Of a DNA stretch of 64,000 bases, positions 21,244 through 33,876 are shown in pieces. Positions within the stretch are counted from its first letter, which is position 1, and every line of letters begins with the position of its first letter. The position numbers were made by a program, and so were the translations under genes. Origin of the DNA: Camellia lanceoleosa (Eukaryota; Streptophyta; Magnoliopsida; Ericales; Theaceae). A model generated the notes under the pieces. That model saw nothing but the letters and a program-made list of their open reading frames with translations, ran no database searches and was not told the DNA's origin. The stretch covers positions 7,113,273 to 7,177,272 of the forward strand of contig CM045767.1 of the NCBI GenBank assembly GCA_025200525.1, read 5' to 3'.

Positions 21244-22203
21244 TTGTTCCTCATGATGACTAATTTAGCTTCTTGGAATATCAGAGGGCTTAATAACCCC
21301 TCTAAACAAAAAGAAATCAGGGCTTTTGTAGAAAAAGAGAATATTAACATCATGGGTGTTTTAGAAACCAAAATTAAAGCCAATAATGAATCTAAGTTTT
21401 TTGAAAAATGCTTTAAAAATTGGAAACTTTTGACTAACTCACAATCTGGTGGCAAGGCTAGAATATGGGTCTGCTGGGACCCCAATTTTTGTGATATCCT
21501 TGAGCTTAAAATGACTAATCAGTTCATATTTTGTAAGGTGACTGTTTTGGATAAGGATACTATTTTCTTTGCTCTCTTTGTTTATGCTGAGAATACACAT
21601 GAATTACGGGTTCCTTTTTTTGCTGAATTATTTGAATTGGCTGGCTTATACCCTCAGTCTCTTTTTATCTGCATGGGGGATTTCAATGTTACTCATTATG
21701 TTCACGAAAAAATTGGGGGTAATACTAACTGGTCCAATGCCAAAATGGCTTTTAACAATTCCATCCTGGCATTGGATCTTGTTGATTGGTCTTACACTAG
21801 ATGTCAATTTACTTGGGCTAATAAAAGAGGTGATGGTGATTTCATTGCTTCTAAGATTGATAGGGTTTTAGTCAATGAACATTGGCTCAATCTCTGTCCT
21901 AATTCTACTGCCACCTTTTTGCCTTCGGGGGTGTTAGATTAGTCTCCAGCTATTGTTATTATGGACCCTAAAATTCCGAGTGCCAAAAAGCCTTTCAAAA
22001 TTTTTGATTTTTGGGCTAGTCATGAGGAGTTCATCCCTAAAGTGTTTGGGGTGTGGTGTAAGTATGTTATGGGCTCCCCTATGTTTCGGGTTTGTCAAAA
22101 ACTTCGTACGCTTAAGCCTATCTTGAAGAGCCTTAACAAAAAGGACTTCAGTGATATCTCCACTAGAATCCTTAATGCCAAAGCTAACCTTGAGATTTCC
22201 TAA
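21244..22203 (+). pseudogene. LINE ORF2 endonuclease part
   Basis: AP-endonuclease-like domain: NLASWNIRGLNNP at the start, VLETKI, CMGDFNV and SKIDRVLVN. In-frame TAG at 21940-21942 lies exactly where plant LINEs carry the catalytic His of the SDH motif. The same frame continues to a TAA at 22201 and then into RT. It would nick target DNA if intact. Confidence 0.85.
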
Positions 22204-22224
22204 ATCAAGCTGGATAGAGATCCT

Positions 22225-23991
22225 TTGAACCTAACTCTCCAATCTTTGGAGAGAATTGCCTACACTAAATATGTCGATCTTAGTAATGTTGAGGAAAGTT
22301 TGGCCCAACAAAAATCCAGAGTTCAATGGTTGGGTCTTGGTGATAGGAATTCTAAATTCTTTTTTAGAAGCATAAAAGGTAATATCAATAGAGGTAGAAT
22401 TAATAGTGTTGTATTAAACAATGGTGTTAAGATTACCAATTGTGATGATGTTCAGGCTACCTTTGTCAATGCTTTTACTGACCTTTTTGGTAAGCCTTTC
22501 TCTGATGAGTATCATGGGTACGAGAGAATCAATTCTCTCGTTAAGAATAGAGTTTCTAGTTGTCAGTCTGAGATGTTATCCAGTGAGGTTACTGATAAAG
22601 AGATTTATGATGTTTTTTGGTCTCTTAAATCCAATAAAGCTCCTGGCCCGGATGGTTACTCTGCTGGTTTCTTTAAGAAATCTTGGGAGGTGGTTGGCAA
22701 GGAGGTCACTGAAGCCATTAGATCTTTCTTCAGATCTGGTGAGCTTCTTCAAGAGCTGAATAGTACTACTATAGCTCTCATTCCTAAGATCCCTAATGCT
22801 GAGAAAGTTGGGGATTTTAGACCCATATCTTGTTGCAATACAGTGTATAAATGCATTTCCAAAATTATTGCTAACAGGATTAAGGTTGTGTTACCTAATT
22901 TGGTCGACCCTGTGCAATCGGCTTTTGTTCAAGGGCGGCGTATTTCCGATAACATCTTCCTTTCGCAGGAATTAATGAGAGGCTATCATAAGAATTCTTC
23001 CACCCCTAAATGCACCATGAAAGTGGATATTATCAAAGCTTATGATAATGCTAGATGGGACTTTGTTCTGGATGTTCTTAGAGCTATGGGCTTTCCTCCT
23101 GTCTTTATCCATTGGATTAAGGCTTGTATGACAAGCCCTTCTTTCTCCATTTGTCTCAATGGTAGTCTCTATGGGTACTTTAAAGGGGCTAGGGGTCTCC
23201 GGCAAGGGGATCCTATATCCCCCTACTTATTTGTGATTGTGATGGAGATCCTTGCTAGAATTCTTGCTGAGAAGTCTAACCTCCTGGATTTTAGATTTTA
23301 TTGGCGGTGTGAGAAAACAAAGATCATCAATCTTTGTTTTGCTAATGACCTTATGATTTTTTGTAGAGGTGATGTCTCCACTGTTAGAGTCATTAAACAT
23401 GGTCTGGATGAATTTCAGTCCCTCTCAGGGTTCTTTCCTAGTCCCAGTAAAAGCCACATATTTTTCTTTGGGTGTAACAGTCAGCTTAGGGACAATATCA
23501 TCAACATTGTTAATTTCCCTGAGGGTGTCTTCCCCGTTAGATACTTGGGCGTCCCTCTTATCACAACTAAGTTGAAGGCCTCGGATTGTCACCAATTGGT
23601 GGAGAGGATCACTAAGAAAATTAAGAGCTTGACTAGTAAATGTCTTTCCTATGCTGGTATGAGTCAATTGATTCAATCTGTTCTCTTCTCTATGCAAGTG
23701 TACTGGACTTCCTTGTTTATTCTTCCTAAGAAGATTATTAAGGAGATTGAGAGCCTCTTAAGATCTTTCTTTTGGTCTGGTAGTGTGCTTAGTAAGTTTG
23801 GGGCTAAAGTGTCTTGGGATCAGGTTTGTGCTCCTAAGAATGAAGGAGGTTTGGGATTTAAATCTCTGGATGTTTGGAACAAAGTCGCTATGGCTAAGCA
23901 TGTTTGGTTTTATTCTTGGGTGGTGTGCAATCTATGTGGTGTCATTGGGTCCATTCCTATCTTCTTAAAGGTAGGAGCTTTTGGAGAGTGA
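22225..23991 (+). pseudogene. LINE ORF2 reverse transcriptase part
   Basis: 588-residue open frame, same frame as the endonuclease. Motifs: NKAPGPDGYSAGFFKK, FRPISCCNTVYKCISK, QSAFVQGRRISDNI, KAYDNARWDF, RQGDPISPYLF and YLGVPL. The catalytic box reads FAND (23338-23349) instead of FADD, so a metal-binding Asp is lost. The frame breaks near 23990. Confidence 0.9.
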
Positions 23992-24029
23992 TAGTTCCTA
24001 GCGACCTTTCCTGGGTTTAGAGGAAAATC

Positions 24030-24860
24030 TTGTCGCTTAGGCCGCTTGTTTTCCCCCTTATTAAACACATCATTGGGGATGGGGGCAATGTTTTTCTGTG
24101 GCATGACAATTGGCATCCATTAGGTTCTTTGTATGATAGGTTTGGGGCTAAGATTATCCATACCCTTCCTGATAATTCTAAGGTCAATGTTATTGTTGAA
24201 AATAATTCCTGGAAATGGCCTCGTGCTGCTTCTCAGTTATTAAAGGAGTTAATTGACTCCACTCCCCCTTCTCTGGTTCCTAGCCATGCCATCGTGTAAT
24301 TGTTTGGCTCACTCACATCGATGGCAAGTTCTCTATTAATTCCACTTGGAATTCTGGAGAAAGTCTTTTGCCAAGGTCTCTTGGGCAGTCTGCTTTAGGG
24401 TAATCATAGTATCCCGAAAGCCAGTTTTGTGACTTGGATGGCTATTCATGGCCGTCTTTACACTGGGGACAGGTTATCTCGTTTTGGTGATACGCATACT
24501 GGTAATTGTGGTTTTTGTCATAACCATTATGAGGATCACAACCATCTTTTTTTCCACTGTCCTTTTTTGGATAATGTTGGGAAGGAGCTTCAGTCTAGGA
24601 TTACTGTATCCTGGCCCTGTCTTGAATGGCCTGAATTGGTCAATCATATTTCTAAACTTGTTAAGGGTAATTCTATGGGTGCTGTCATTTCCAGACTTGG
24701 GTTCACTTGCACTGTTGACCAATTGTGGCTTGCTAGAAATAACAAAATTTTTAACAATGATGCTTACCTTGAAGATGTTGTTATAAAGCGGATTGTGGAT
24801 ATGATTAGGTTTAGAATGTTGTCCATAACCAACTTGAAAAATCATTCTAATGACAGCTAG
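24030..24860 (+). pseudogene. LINE ORF2 C-terminus (zf-RVT-like)
   Basis: Out of frame with RT by one shift near 23960-24030. 24030-24299 encodes GNVFLWHDNWHP, the segment typical behind plant LINE RT; 24429-24860 encodes the zinc-binding-like CGFCHNHYEDHNHLFFHCPF. 24300-24428 is readable in a further frame, so at least two more shifts exist. Confidence 0.8.
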
Positions 24861-26083
24861 TTTCTAAACAAGTGGAGGCTACCTACTTCTATCTTAAAAG
24901 AGAGATGTAGTGATGGTAGCAGAAGAACTTTGAGTGATGTAAGATCAGATAATGTGGGTTGAGTGGCTTGTGAGCACAAACTGCGGGTTATCTAACTGTT
25001 TGCTAATTTTGCAGTGCTTACAAGCTGGGTTGAGTGTTGCTATTTACCATAAATTGAGGGTTGAGTTTTGGTAGCCAAATACACCTTCCATTCCACTGTC
25101 CACAGAGTGTTTTCTAATGGTGACAAATATGTATATTGCTGTTACTCTTTTTTGCAGGTGTTTGATGGGGCTGAGGTTGTATAATGGGACCTTCTCTTGT
25201 GGGTCGAGTGTTGAGAGACTATATATTGAGTGTTATTCGTTATCTGTCGAGTGGTGTGAGGCTATATATTGTGGGTTGAGTGTTGTGAGCCCCTACATTA
25301 TATGCATTATACCATTTGTCCTTTACATATTCAGGTTTCTGTTTGGCTGCTCTCTCATTATCTATATGGTTGGACAGGTTTTATTAAATCTCCAAACTTT
25401 AAGATTTGGGTTGCGGTTGTTAAGGATGATGGCAAGTTTATGGCTATTTTGCTGCTGGTGTTACGTCTGTATAGTTGTTTTGGGTTTCACTAACCGTCCT
25501 AGCTTGAAGATGGAAGAAGCACTTGTAAAGAATGCTGGTTATAAGATGTGCTTACATAAAAGCTGCTGGGGTGTGTACATTTCGCTGTTGCTGGCAAGTG
25601 TAATAGCAAAGTGAAGGCCATGTTTTCATCTTTTGTGACAAAGAAAGTTGTTTTTGCTGTTTTGTATATTTATATTTTCCGAATTTGTATCAACTTCTCC
25701 AATCTCTTTTTGAGCCTACCCTTGCAGGATGTGCAAGGGATGTTATTTCATTTAGGTGTCTTTGCTGATAGGTATGTTCATGGCTCACAAATTTTGTCTA
25801 TGGGGCCCATGAACATTCTCCTTGCATCAGGTAATTCTCTTTTGCTTAGGGTGTTGTTTGTTGCTTCTGCACATATTTCTATTAGGTTTTGGTTGGAATT
25901 TTTGATGTTCTAGCAGGTTGTTTGTTTTGGTCCTTATGGGCCCTCATCCTTTTTGGGACGGGTCTGCATTGTTGCTGTCCAATTTTTATTGGTTATTGTA
26001 TAGTTCTGTTAGGGCCTGGGGCATGCCCCTTGTATTTTGTGTAAGTTTTTTGTTTTTATTTTATGACTTATTCACCCAAAAAA
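24861..26083 (+). other. LINE 3' UTR
   Basis: 1.2 kb without recognised coding sequence. Several GGGTTGAGTGTT-like words (24950-25290) form a loose repeat. Ends with CACCCAAAAAAA at the target duplication. The frame at 25117-25614 has no recognisable motif. Confidence 0.6.
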
Positions 26084-26660
26084 AGATGGAGATGTCTGCC
26101 TGTATCTTCTTTTGTTTAAGCCTGACCTCTTCTTGACGACTTTTTCTTTACCTTGCGCCTCCCTATCCTTTCCGGACGCCTCTTGTCGATCTAAGTGCAG
26201 GGGCTTGAAATAACGCCCGCTCCTAGTCAGGTGGTCAACTTCGCCAATGTACCAGGTATCATTCGGCTGGTTATTCCCCCAGTCCTCATCTCTGTGAGCA
26301 AGACATAGATCATCATCTTCCCACCACATGCCATCGGCAGCCGACAGACACCGATCCGGCTCCGTTACAACTATTCTTGTGCCCATAGTACTTTCCGTTC
26401 CTGTGCCCACAGCACGTTCTGTCCCCACAGGGGCTTTGGCTTTTCTAGTCCTCTTAGAATCTTCGATCGTTTCCTACTCAAACTGCTTCAATACAGCCTG
26501 CTATTTAGTTTCTTCTGTTCCCAAACTGCCCATATCCTGAGCAAAATTCTCAACACCGGTGCTCTTCGGCGATGCACTCTGCTCTTCGGCCCTTCCGGCC
26601 ACAGTTGATGTCCCCGTCCCTGACGGATCCTATTCTAGCTAAGGTTGTTTAACAATATTT
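26084..26660 (-). pseudogene. gag-protease linker of element 2
   Basis: Begins with the right LINE duplication (26084-26091). Acidic segment WWEDDDLCLAH in 26428-26092, matching 5388-5642 of element 1; 26430-26660 has several stops. Confidence 0.7.
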
Positions 26661-26662
26661 GG

Positions 26663-27723
26663 CTAGTCGTCAAGCCACCCAGTAGACTCCGTTGACCCTT
26701 TCAGACCAAACCAGTTGACAGTCACGTCTCCTGAGTCCTGTTCGTTGAAGAATTGAAGGTTCGCAATGTCCTTCGCTAGTTCTACCAGGTCATCCAACCC
26801 CTGATTAAGTCCATCTTCCTGTACTACACAAATCTCTGCCCCCACTGGCAATTCCACTCTCGGCCTAGCCTGGCCTACTGATATAATGTAACCACTCGGG
26901 TTGTTCATGAAGCTCGCAGACCCCTCAGGCTCTGTATCATCAATCTGATCTGCCCCCACAATCGTCCCAGTTCTATCTTTGATAGCCACCACCACCGTCT
27001 CAGGCTGGGTTTGGGAGATGCCCAATATGCACAAGTCAGTGCTGTCTGGAATGAACACCTCCGGCTTTGGTAGGTAAGAAGGAGTGATATATATGCTAGG
27101 GTCGTATGACACAACCCAGTTTGGATCAAATTGATGCGTTTGGGAGGTGGAGCTTGGTTATGTGGTGGGAGAGGGTTGGTTGTGACATTCGGTTTCTCCG
27201 GAGGCACGATTACCTTGTTATCAATGAGATCTTGAATCTCATAACGCAATCGAAAGCACTGGTCAGTGTCATGACCATGTTGTTGGTGAAAGGCGTAGTA
27301 CTTGGCCGGGTTATGGGAAGCGGGAAGTTTATCTTGCAGTGGCCGCGACTCTAGGGGCTTCAAGTGCCCTTTCCAGATCAAAACCCCTAGAGCTTTGGAC
27401 AGGGGCATGTATTGTAGGGTTAAGGTTCTTTGGCCTCCGGGTGAATACTTGGTTGTTTGTGAGTTACTTCCGGACGCACCGGTGAATGGTGTTGCTGCAA
27501 GGGTTCTTGGGGTGGTGGTGGTGACCATTCCCATATCTGAAGATCTGGCAGCTGCAGTACTGCTTGTGCTTGCATTCGCACTGCGGTTGAATGCCCTCTT
27601 AGGCTGCTCTCTGTCTTGGTCAATCAAACCTTATTTCATAGCGTCCTCAATCTGTACCCCTATCTCATGTAGATCTGCAAAGGTGGGGAGGGGGAGAACG
27701 ATCATCTTCTGCATAAGCTTGGG
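26663..27723 (-). pseudogene. gag C-terminal region of element 2
   Basis: 27627-26905 carries a knuckle-like segment, YYAFHQQHGHDTDQC (first Cys changed to Tyr), then EIQDLID. A frameshift near 27110 moves the rest into 27112-26663, an acidic linker ending in a stop. TAA at 27631 replaces the CAA of element 1. Confidence 0.8.
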
Positions 27724-28557
27724 CTAGAGGTTGCGCACAACCATCCGAGTCTGATCTTTGTCAACAAGCGTGATGGTCATCATCGAGGCCTTGGCCCTCC
27801 ACCGGGTCACAAAATCGGAGAAGCTCTCCTTCGGCTCTTGCCTAGTTGTCTCAAGATCACGGGTTGTGACCTCGATTTGTGTTTTGTAGGAGTATTGAGC
27901 TATGAAGGCCTCGGCCATCTCCTCCCAGTTCCTCTTGACGGAATCCTCCAATTTTGCATACCAAATAGCCGCTACACCCGACAGGGTCCGGCCAAACAGA
28001 GAAAGCTTCTGCAATCTGGAGAGGCCCATCAGCCTCAGTATATCCGAAAATAGCCGCAAATGCACCATAGGATCTCCAAACCCGTCGAAACGGTCTATGT
28101 ACGGCATCTTAAATCGGTCTGGCAGCGTCACGACCGAGTCAGTGTACCCATCCTCAATATCTGGAATGGACTTCACACCTTGGGATTTCTTGAACAGCTT
28201 TTCAAGGTTGCTCACTTTTAACGCTGTGGGGTCCACCTCGAACTCAAAGGCGGAATCAGGTAGGTTGGTAGGTGCTTTGGATAGCTGGGGTTGGATCGGG
28301 GGTGGAGCCGGCCCTGTTGGAATGTCTATAACTTCCTGGACATTTGTTGTCTCCCCGAGTATTGGAACTCTTGGTGGGGGAGGAGCTTGGTGTGAAGCAT
28401 ATGCTCCAGTTTGCTGCTGTAGCCTGGCAATTAACTCTGCCTGTTGGGCCATGACCTCGGCCTGTTGTTTGGAAAATTCTGCTTGATGGGCAGCGTCCTG
28501 CTGCATGGTTCTCATACTTTCCTGGAGTTGACGCAACATCTCCTCCATACCTGCCAC
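27724..28557 (-). pseudogene. gag capsid region of element 2
   Basis: 277-residue open frame. N-terminal Gln-rich coiled coil, Pro-rich spacer, then the retrotransposon-gag domain (RLFSDIL, VAAIWYAKLEDSVK, SFSDFVTRWRAK). It stops at TAG 27724 where element 1 has CAG. The start used is the ATG matching an internal Met of the element 1 frame; the true start may be upstream. Longest intact gag stretch here. Confidence 0.85.
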
Positions 28558-29502
28558 ATTGTACTAATCTAGTTGAATAACCGGTATATCTATCCTTACA
28601 ATAGAAACTGAGACCTCAGCCTGATTGTTCACTGATGGGGTAAACCATGATCTGGCGACCGCTATACCGATACACTATGCCTTTTTGACCTCCGTCTAGT
28701 AACCGGGGGTAAAGAAAGGAACACTGCTTGTCCATTTATCAGATCCCTAGATCGATTAAGTCTACGACCTATAACCCAGAGTGCTCGGGGGATATCTACC
28801 TGGTCGGATGCAATAGTGATAAACTACCTTGCAAAAAGATAAATAAAGCATAATAAGGAAATAATGAACAGAAAAACGGACAGTATAACAGCTTAAATAA
28901 AGACAACACACAGTTGGCAAACACAAGCTGAATGAACCGTTCTCAACCACTGATCACTGTTCCCAAAATCACTGCCCCAAATCTGAATCTGATACCTGCA
29001 GATATAACTGATCCTCAAAGTACTGATGCTCGCAGGCTTGATACCCAAACTTGCAAACTGATACATGCATTCCTGTAGAGGCACACTCTAAAAGCACATA
29101 GCAAGCAAATGAGAGCCAAAACACCCCTATGTTGGGGTAGGGTTTTCCTGTCCTATTTTGTCAGGAGCTAGGGTTTCACTACGCACGCAGTGGTTTCAAA
29201 CAACCTATAATCGGGTAGCAACCTGTCCTAGTTTGGAATAGTCACTATGGATTCCGACATGCACTAGGTCGAATGGTCAAAGAGGGTGCCTCGGTAAAAA
29301 CCAAGGTTTGTGTTCCCGTCATGGCAGAGCCCACAACCGGTCAGCCTTATGGCAAACTTCTCAAAGCGAGCCTCTGGCAAACCGTTCAGGAATAGCATAC
29401 GGCAAACATGGTGTCCTAGGCGCACCAATGCACATGCAATGCAAAGAAACACATAAATGTAGTCAAAACAAGATATCATGAGTTCAAGTCAAATTCTCTA
29501 AA
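28558..29502 (-). other. Untranslated leader of element 2
   Basis: Between PBS and gag, homologous to 2314-3088. No supported gene. Confidence 0.6.
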
Positions 29503-29520
29503 TCCCCAGCAGAGTCGCCA
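29503..29520 (-). other. Primer-binding site of element 2
   Basis: On the minus strand TGGCGACTCTGCTGGGGA, five bases inside the LTR end, the intact Tat/Ogre-type PBS. Its first 11 bases recur inside the LTR. Confidence 0.85.
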
Positions 29521-30914
29521 GAAATTGTAGACGCGCCCGGAGAACTCCCGAGAAAATCTCATTTTGTTCTCTAGCTACTATAGTTTGGACTCAATGTCAT
29601 GGTTCTGAATCTAATCTCGCAAAGTGCGATGCAAGACTGATAAATCACCAAAGAGTCCAAATCCGACAAATCGTTTTTGGAAAACTGATTTTTAAGAAAG
29701 AAGTGCCAAACATGGACTGCTTTGCCAGATACAGAGTCGCCACCTAAATATTTTATTTTGGGGGAATTTTGGAAACCCTAACTCGTGCCTAAGGCCACGT
29801 GTTCGTCATTACCAAAGTTGCCTCGGCTCGGGAACTTGGGTACGAGAGGGGAAGGTCATGCAATGAGCACCCCCGCTCGCTCGATCAAAGATCGGCCTGT
29901 ACTAAGCATGATATCTTATTTTTTGAAAACACATGCGTTCTTATTCCGGTTAATTAGCTAGAATTATTATGTGATGCGCACAACACACAAGTATAGACTA
30001 GATCGCCTAATTGGGAACAAAGCATCGCATATCTGTTTGTTTGGAAATGGTTTGAAGTTTGCTACTCGCAAGTAGGCTAAAACACAGATTTCAATGAATC
30101 ATTCCAATTCAAGTAATCCAACCTTCACCCACAGGCATTCAGGCAGTTATATCACATAAGCAATTAGCCTCATGGTAAGCATGCTGTCATGTTAACACTC
30201 ACACACATGCAAGATGCTAAAGCATAAACACTCACAGTGTACTCCGAGCCAAAACAAAGAACTAGTTAGTAATCAATGCATGATCCTAATTCATGTCAAG
30301 ATGGGTAATGCAACACAGGCAAAATGCAACTAGAATAGGCTTGGCTATTCTAAGACGGCATATGAGATGCGACAATTCGATACATGTATTTAAGTAGGGA
30401 TTGAAATACAACGCAGTTAGTATGATGCACCGAGCCTGGTGCATGCAATACAGATGGATGGATGCAAACATGCGAGCATAAGGTATGCTAAATGAAATAT
30501 GCCCTAAAACTAACCATTGTAAGCGGTTAAGTAAAAGGGAGAAAGAAATGGGGGTTGGAAGACATGCATCACACACACGCATGCTTATTACACCAATTGG
30601 CTCTCTCAAGGGAGAGACCGAAAGAATAATACAAACCATCTAATTAACTAACTAACAAGCTAATTAATTATTATACAATCAAATGAATAACTAGCTACAA
30701 CTAATTATTACAACACTTAAATAATTAACAAATTAATTAAGCTATGGAAAACAGTAAAGAGGCCTCGAGAAGAGGGACAAATGCATGCTCGGTCGGCTTC
30801 GTTCGGAAATCCGTTGTCATGCCTCATGTTGCCTCTGTTTGCACTGCTCTGTACCTCTACAAAGTGTGAAAATTCCCAACACACTTCTGATTCACCCCAT
30901 GGGCACTGTGGGAG

Positions 30915-31030
30915 GCCATCGGCCAAAAATCATGGTCATCGGCTAAGATGAACAGGTCATCGACCAAATATGAAACCATCGGCCAAACACTTGTAGTCGA
31001 CCAGCACTGAAGATGGCCGATCGGCCATCC
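30915..31030 (-). repeat. GGCCGATC motif cluster, downstream, element 2
   Basis: CATCGGCC and GGCCGATCGGCC words in about 115 bp. The same variant is in the U3 cluster of this LTR (33532-33660), unlike the GGTCGGCC variant of element 1. Confidence 0.75.
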
Positions 31031-31289
31031 CTTCCTGTAAAATACTCTTTTGCTGCAGCAGAGGACAAACAGAGCATGTCAATGCATTTACAAGACAATG
31101 TTTGCAACTACACCCCTTATCATGTTTGAGACTGAAAGGAGTGTAGTTCTCGACCCTCGGACCATCAATCGCGCATTTCAATGCATGATGGCCAAAAGAG
31201 TCAAGTGTGCAATTCAATATCAAATGAAATGCACAAAACACATAAGGGACCTTAACCTTTATCATGTGTGATCAAGAGGCAAGGCAATG

Positions 31290-31560
31290 CACACACAATG
31301 CTATGCAAACTAAGCATGCAAGCAAGCATGCAAACAACTCAAGCATGCAACAAGTATGCAACAATATTGTGCAATGCAAATAATATGCAATAGGTATACA
31401 ACCTAAACATGTAAAGATGCATAGCACATATATGTGACAACAATACCAACAACAAGCATGTGACAACATGTAATCTAACAAGTATGCAAGATGGATGAGC
31501 ATGCAACAACATGTCAATTAGCAAGCATGTGACAACATGCAATGTGACAAGCATGCAACA
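31290..31560 (-). repeat. LTR minisatellite of element 2
   Basis: Irregular units of AACAAGCATGCAACA/AGCATGTGACAACATG, at the position of the TTGAGTTGCATTG array of element 1. Confidence 0.7.
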
Positions 31561-33386
31561 AGCATGTAAGCATGATGTAAAGTAGCAACTTTGAACAACA
31601 TGGTAAATGGACTTAAACTAAAGATGGACAGACCTCATCCATGCCCAAAATCAGTGGCCAAAGTTATGAATTGGAAGCATGAAAATGCAAAACAAACATA
31701 CACATGTAAATAGTCCAACACCTAGGCATAGGAGGGCAACTTTCAAGAGCACTTAAAAGGGGACAAATATGGACATGTGACAAACATTGTAAGCTCTGAA
31801 ATTATGCATGGAAAGGTGTCAAACCAACTAAACAAAGCACGCAAAACATACAAGAAAGCCTAAAGCTTAAGGCTAGCCAAGGGACTCAAACCATGGCCGC
31901 AAGAATCAAGCCCCAAAGGGCCAAGGGCATCCAAAACAGTCCCAAGGCAAGTCAAGATAAGACCAAAAACATGCTCGAAACTAGTCAACACAAGCTAGAA
32001 TACAACTCCAAAAGGCATGAGGCATGCAAGGCTACAAAGGGGTGTTACACTACACCTATCAAAACCAAACATGGCATGAATTATCCAATGAAAAACAGAG
32101 TTGTGGCATATCAAAATAAGCCCCAAAACCCACTTAAATGGCATCCCAAAGACCTAAGCATGGAGGTATACACAATGGTCCATTCATGAGGCATAAGACA
32201 TCAACTCTTTAAAGCATTAAAGGAGTGATAAGTGCAAGTATACGAGCATGAAACATGAACTGAAATAACATTTCAAATGATGTCAAATCATGATAATAGT
32301 CCAAATAAAGCATGCTAGTGACTTGGACACTCAAAGCTAACAAGATAGAATGCCTTACGGCTATACAAAGCGTGGCATATATGATCAAAACAACACAAAA
32401 CAGAGCTCAAGCATGGTAAAACAAGGCTGAAAGCTTCTTTGAGTTGAGCCAAAACATGCAAGAATGGTAGTCTAAACGCAAAATGCATGTTAAGGCAAAT
32501 GAGAGGATTGCAAGACAAGTACATGAAGCATGTAACAGCCAACTAAACCCTCCCAAAACAGAGTCATGGCATGCTAAAACAACACCAAAAACCCACTGAA
32601 ATGGAGTCAACATAAGCTAGAAAGACATGTTCAAACATGAAGCATATAAGACTAGTTTGTGTGATTTACACTACAAGTGTATTAGGCATGCATGGAGTGA
32701 CAAAACCAAGTAAAAACAGTGTTGCATCATGGCAAAACAAAGCCTAATGCATACTGAAATGAAGCTAAAACAAGCTAAGCCAACATGCTACCAATATAAG
32801 CCACTTATGCAAGCATACAAAACAACAAGGAGAGGGATGACCCTCTTCTATTTAAGACCTCAAAACTACCTTTCCACCATTGAAAATCCTCTGGATTTCA
32901 GTGGTAGAAAGGTCATGCAAAGCCAAGAACAAGGGCCAAAAGGGATGGCCTAAAACAAGGCCTAAGAAGGCCTAAGAGGGGGTAGATCACCCCCAACCTC
33001 AAAATGACCTTAAACAAAGATCTAAAGCATCAAAAATAGAACTTTTATCAGTTAAGAGTTAAGTTTAAAACAATAAGCAAGTAGGTCTAAAAGCTAAAAC
33101 AAGAATGGGGGTTTAAAAGCAAGTAACTCACCCTTGAAGACCACCTTCAAGAACACTGCTCCAGCAGACTTCTCTGATCAAAACCAGCCCAAGAACACTA
33201 AAATCAACCTCAAGGGACCTCAACTCCAAGAGGATGGTGTTCTAGTGTTTGTTTGTGTACAATAGTAAGACAAAATGACACTTTTAAGCACAAAATAAGA
33301 ACAAACAAGAAGATATAGATACAAAACTATATGTATTACTCAACCCTAAATTTTCTGAACCTCTGGAAAGGGAGGAGGAGCTCCCT

Positions 33387-33393
33387 CTTTATA
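33387..33393 (-). promoter_or_regulatory. TATA box of element 2 LTR
   Basis: TATAAAG on the minus strand, 53 bp from the G-box palindrome and 483 bp from the LTR start. Confidence 0.75.
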
Positions 33394-33445
33394 GAAGTTC
33401 AATTCCTAAGCTTGTTGAGCAAGCTAAGAAATTGAATCAAATCCC

Positions 33446-33463
33446 TCCATACACGTGTATGGA
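33446..33463 (-). promoter_or_regulatory. G-box palindrome of element 2 LTR
   Basis: TCCATACACGTGTATGGA, identical to those at 13365-13382 and 40048-40065. Confidence 0.8.
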
Positions 33464-33531
33464 GGATGTGAATTGTGCATGCCAACTATCATAGCTGGCA
33501 TAAAATATCAGCATAAAGCAGATGAAGAGGG

Positions 33532-33660
33532 CTCGGCCAGAAAATATGGCTGATCGACCAACATAAGTGCCGACCGACCAAAAAAAGTGCCGATCGGCCA
33601 ACACTTTTGGCCGATGGCAAGAAAACAAGGCCGATGGCTTCATGCCTTGGCCGATGGGTT
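33532..33660 (-). repeat. GGCCGATC motif cluster, U3, element 2
   Basis: GGCCGATGG, GCCGATCGGCC and GACCGACC words in 130 bp upstream of the promoter. Confidence 0.75.
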
Positions 33661-33876
33661 GAAGGGATAGCCAACAAGCCGCCCTCTTCCCTCAGAAGCA
33701 AAAACACAAGTCCTTGGTCCACAACCAAGCACAAAATAGACAAGTTGAGAGATCTTGAGGCAAGGCGCGCGGCCGAGACCTCCGGGAACTCAAAACGAAC
33801 ACGAACATTGATGATCATTGAGTGCTCAAACGATGACGTCCAAGTCTTGAGGACGGTCAAAAATGGGGTGTCTACA

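Larger units (their letters stand above)
20343..26083 (+). mobile_element. Plant L1-type LINE, 5' truncated
   Basis: 5741-bp insertion between AGATGGAG duplications, ending in an A-tract. Contains ORF1 remnant, AP endonuclease, RT and zf-RVT-like region in the order usual for plant L1 elements. It begins inside the DUF4283-like domain, so the 5' UTR and ORF1 start were lost on insertion, as is typical. Both endonuclease and RT are damaged. Confidence 0.92.
14141..33876 (-). mobile_element. Tat-lineage Ty3/gypsy retrotransposon, element 2
   Basis: Minus-strand element nested in the 3' LTR of element 1. Complete 5' LTR (29526-33876), PBS, gag, protease, RT, two RNase H domains, integrase and a short 3' non-coding stretch. 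Its own PPT, antisense ORF and 3' LTR are absent: at about 14140 it meets LTR sequence of element 1. The simplest reading is insertion followed by a deletion that removed its 3' end and about 0.9 kb of target LTR. It is interrupted by a LINE and a hAT element. Confidence 0.8.
29526..33876 (-). repeat. 5' LTR of element 2, complete (4351 bp)
   Basis: Bounded by TGTAGAC and GTCTACA inverted ends. Reading on the minus strand: U3 with a motif cluster (33532-33660), G-box palindrome, TATA box, then a long R-U5 with a minisatellite (31290-31560), a second cluster (30915-31030) and the PBS-like word (29732-29742). The only complete LTR attached to internal sequence here; used as reference for the others. 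Confidence 0.9.

Noticed and set aside
21159..21485. Minus-strand frame of 108 residues opposite LINE ORF2
   Set aside because: Shadow of the endonuclease frame; no homology or start context.
25117..25614. 165-residue frame in the LINE 3' UTR
   Set aside because: Hydrophobic, low complexity, no motif, and placed behind the end of ORF2; treated as chance.
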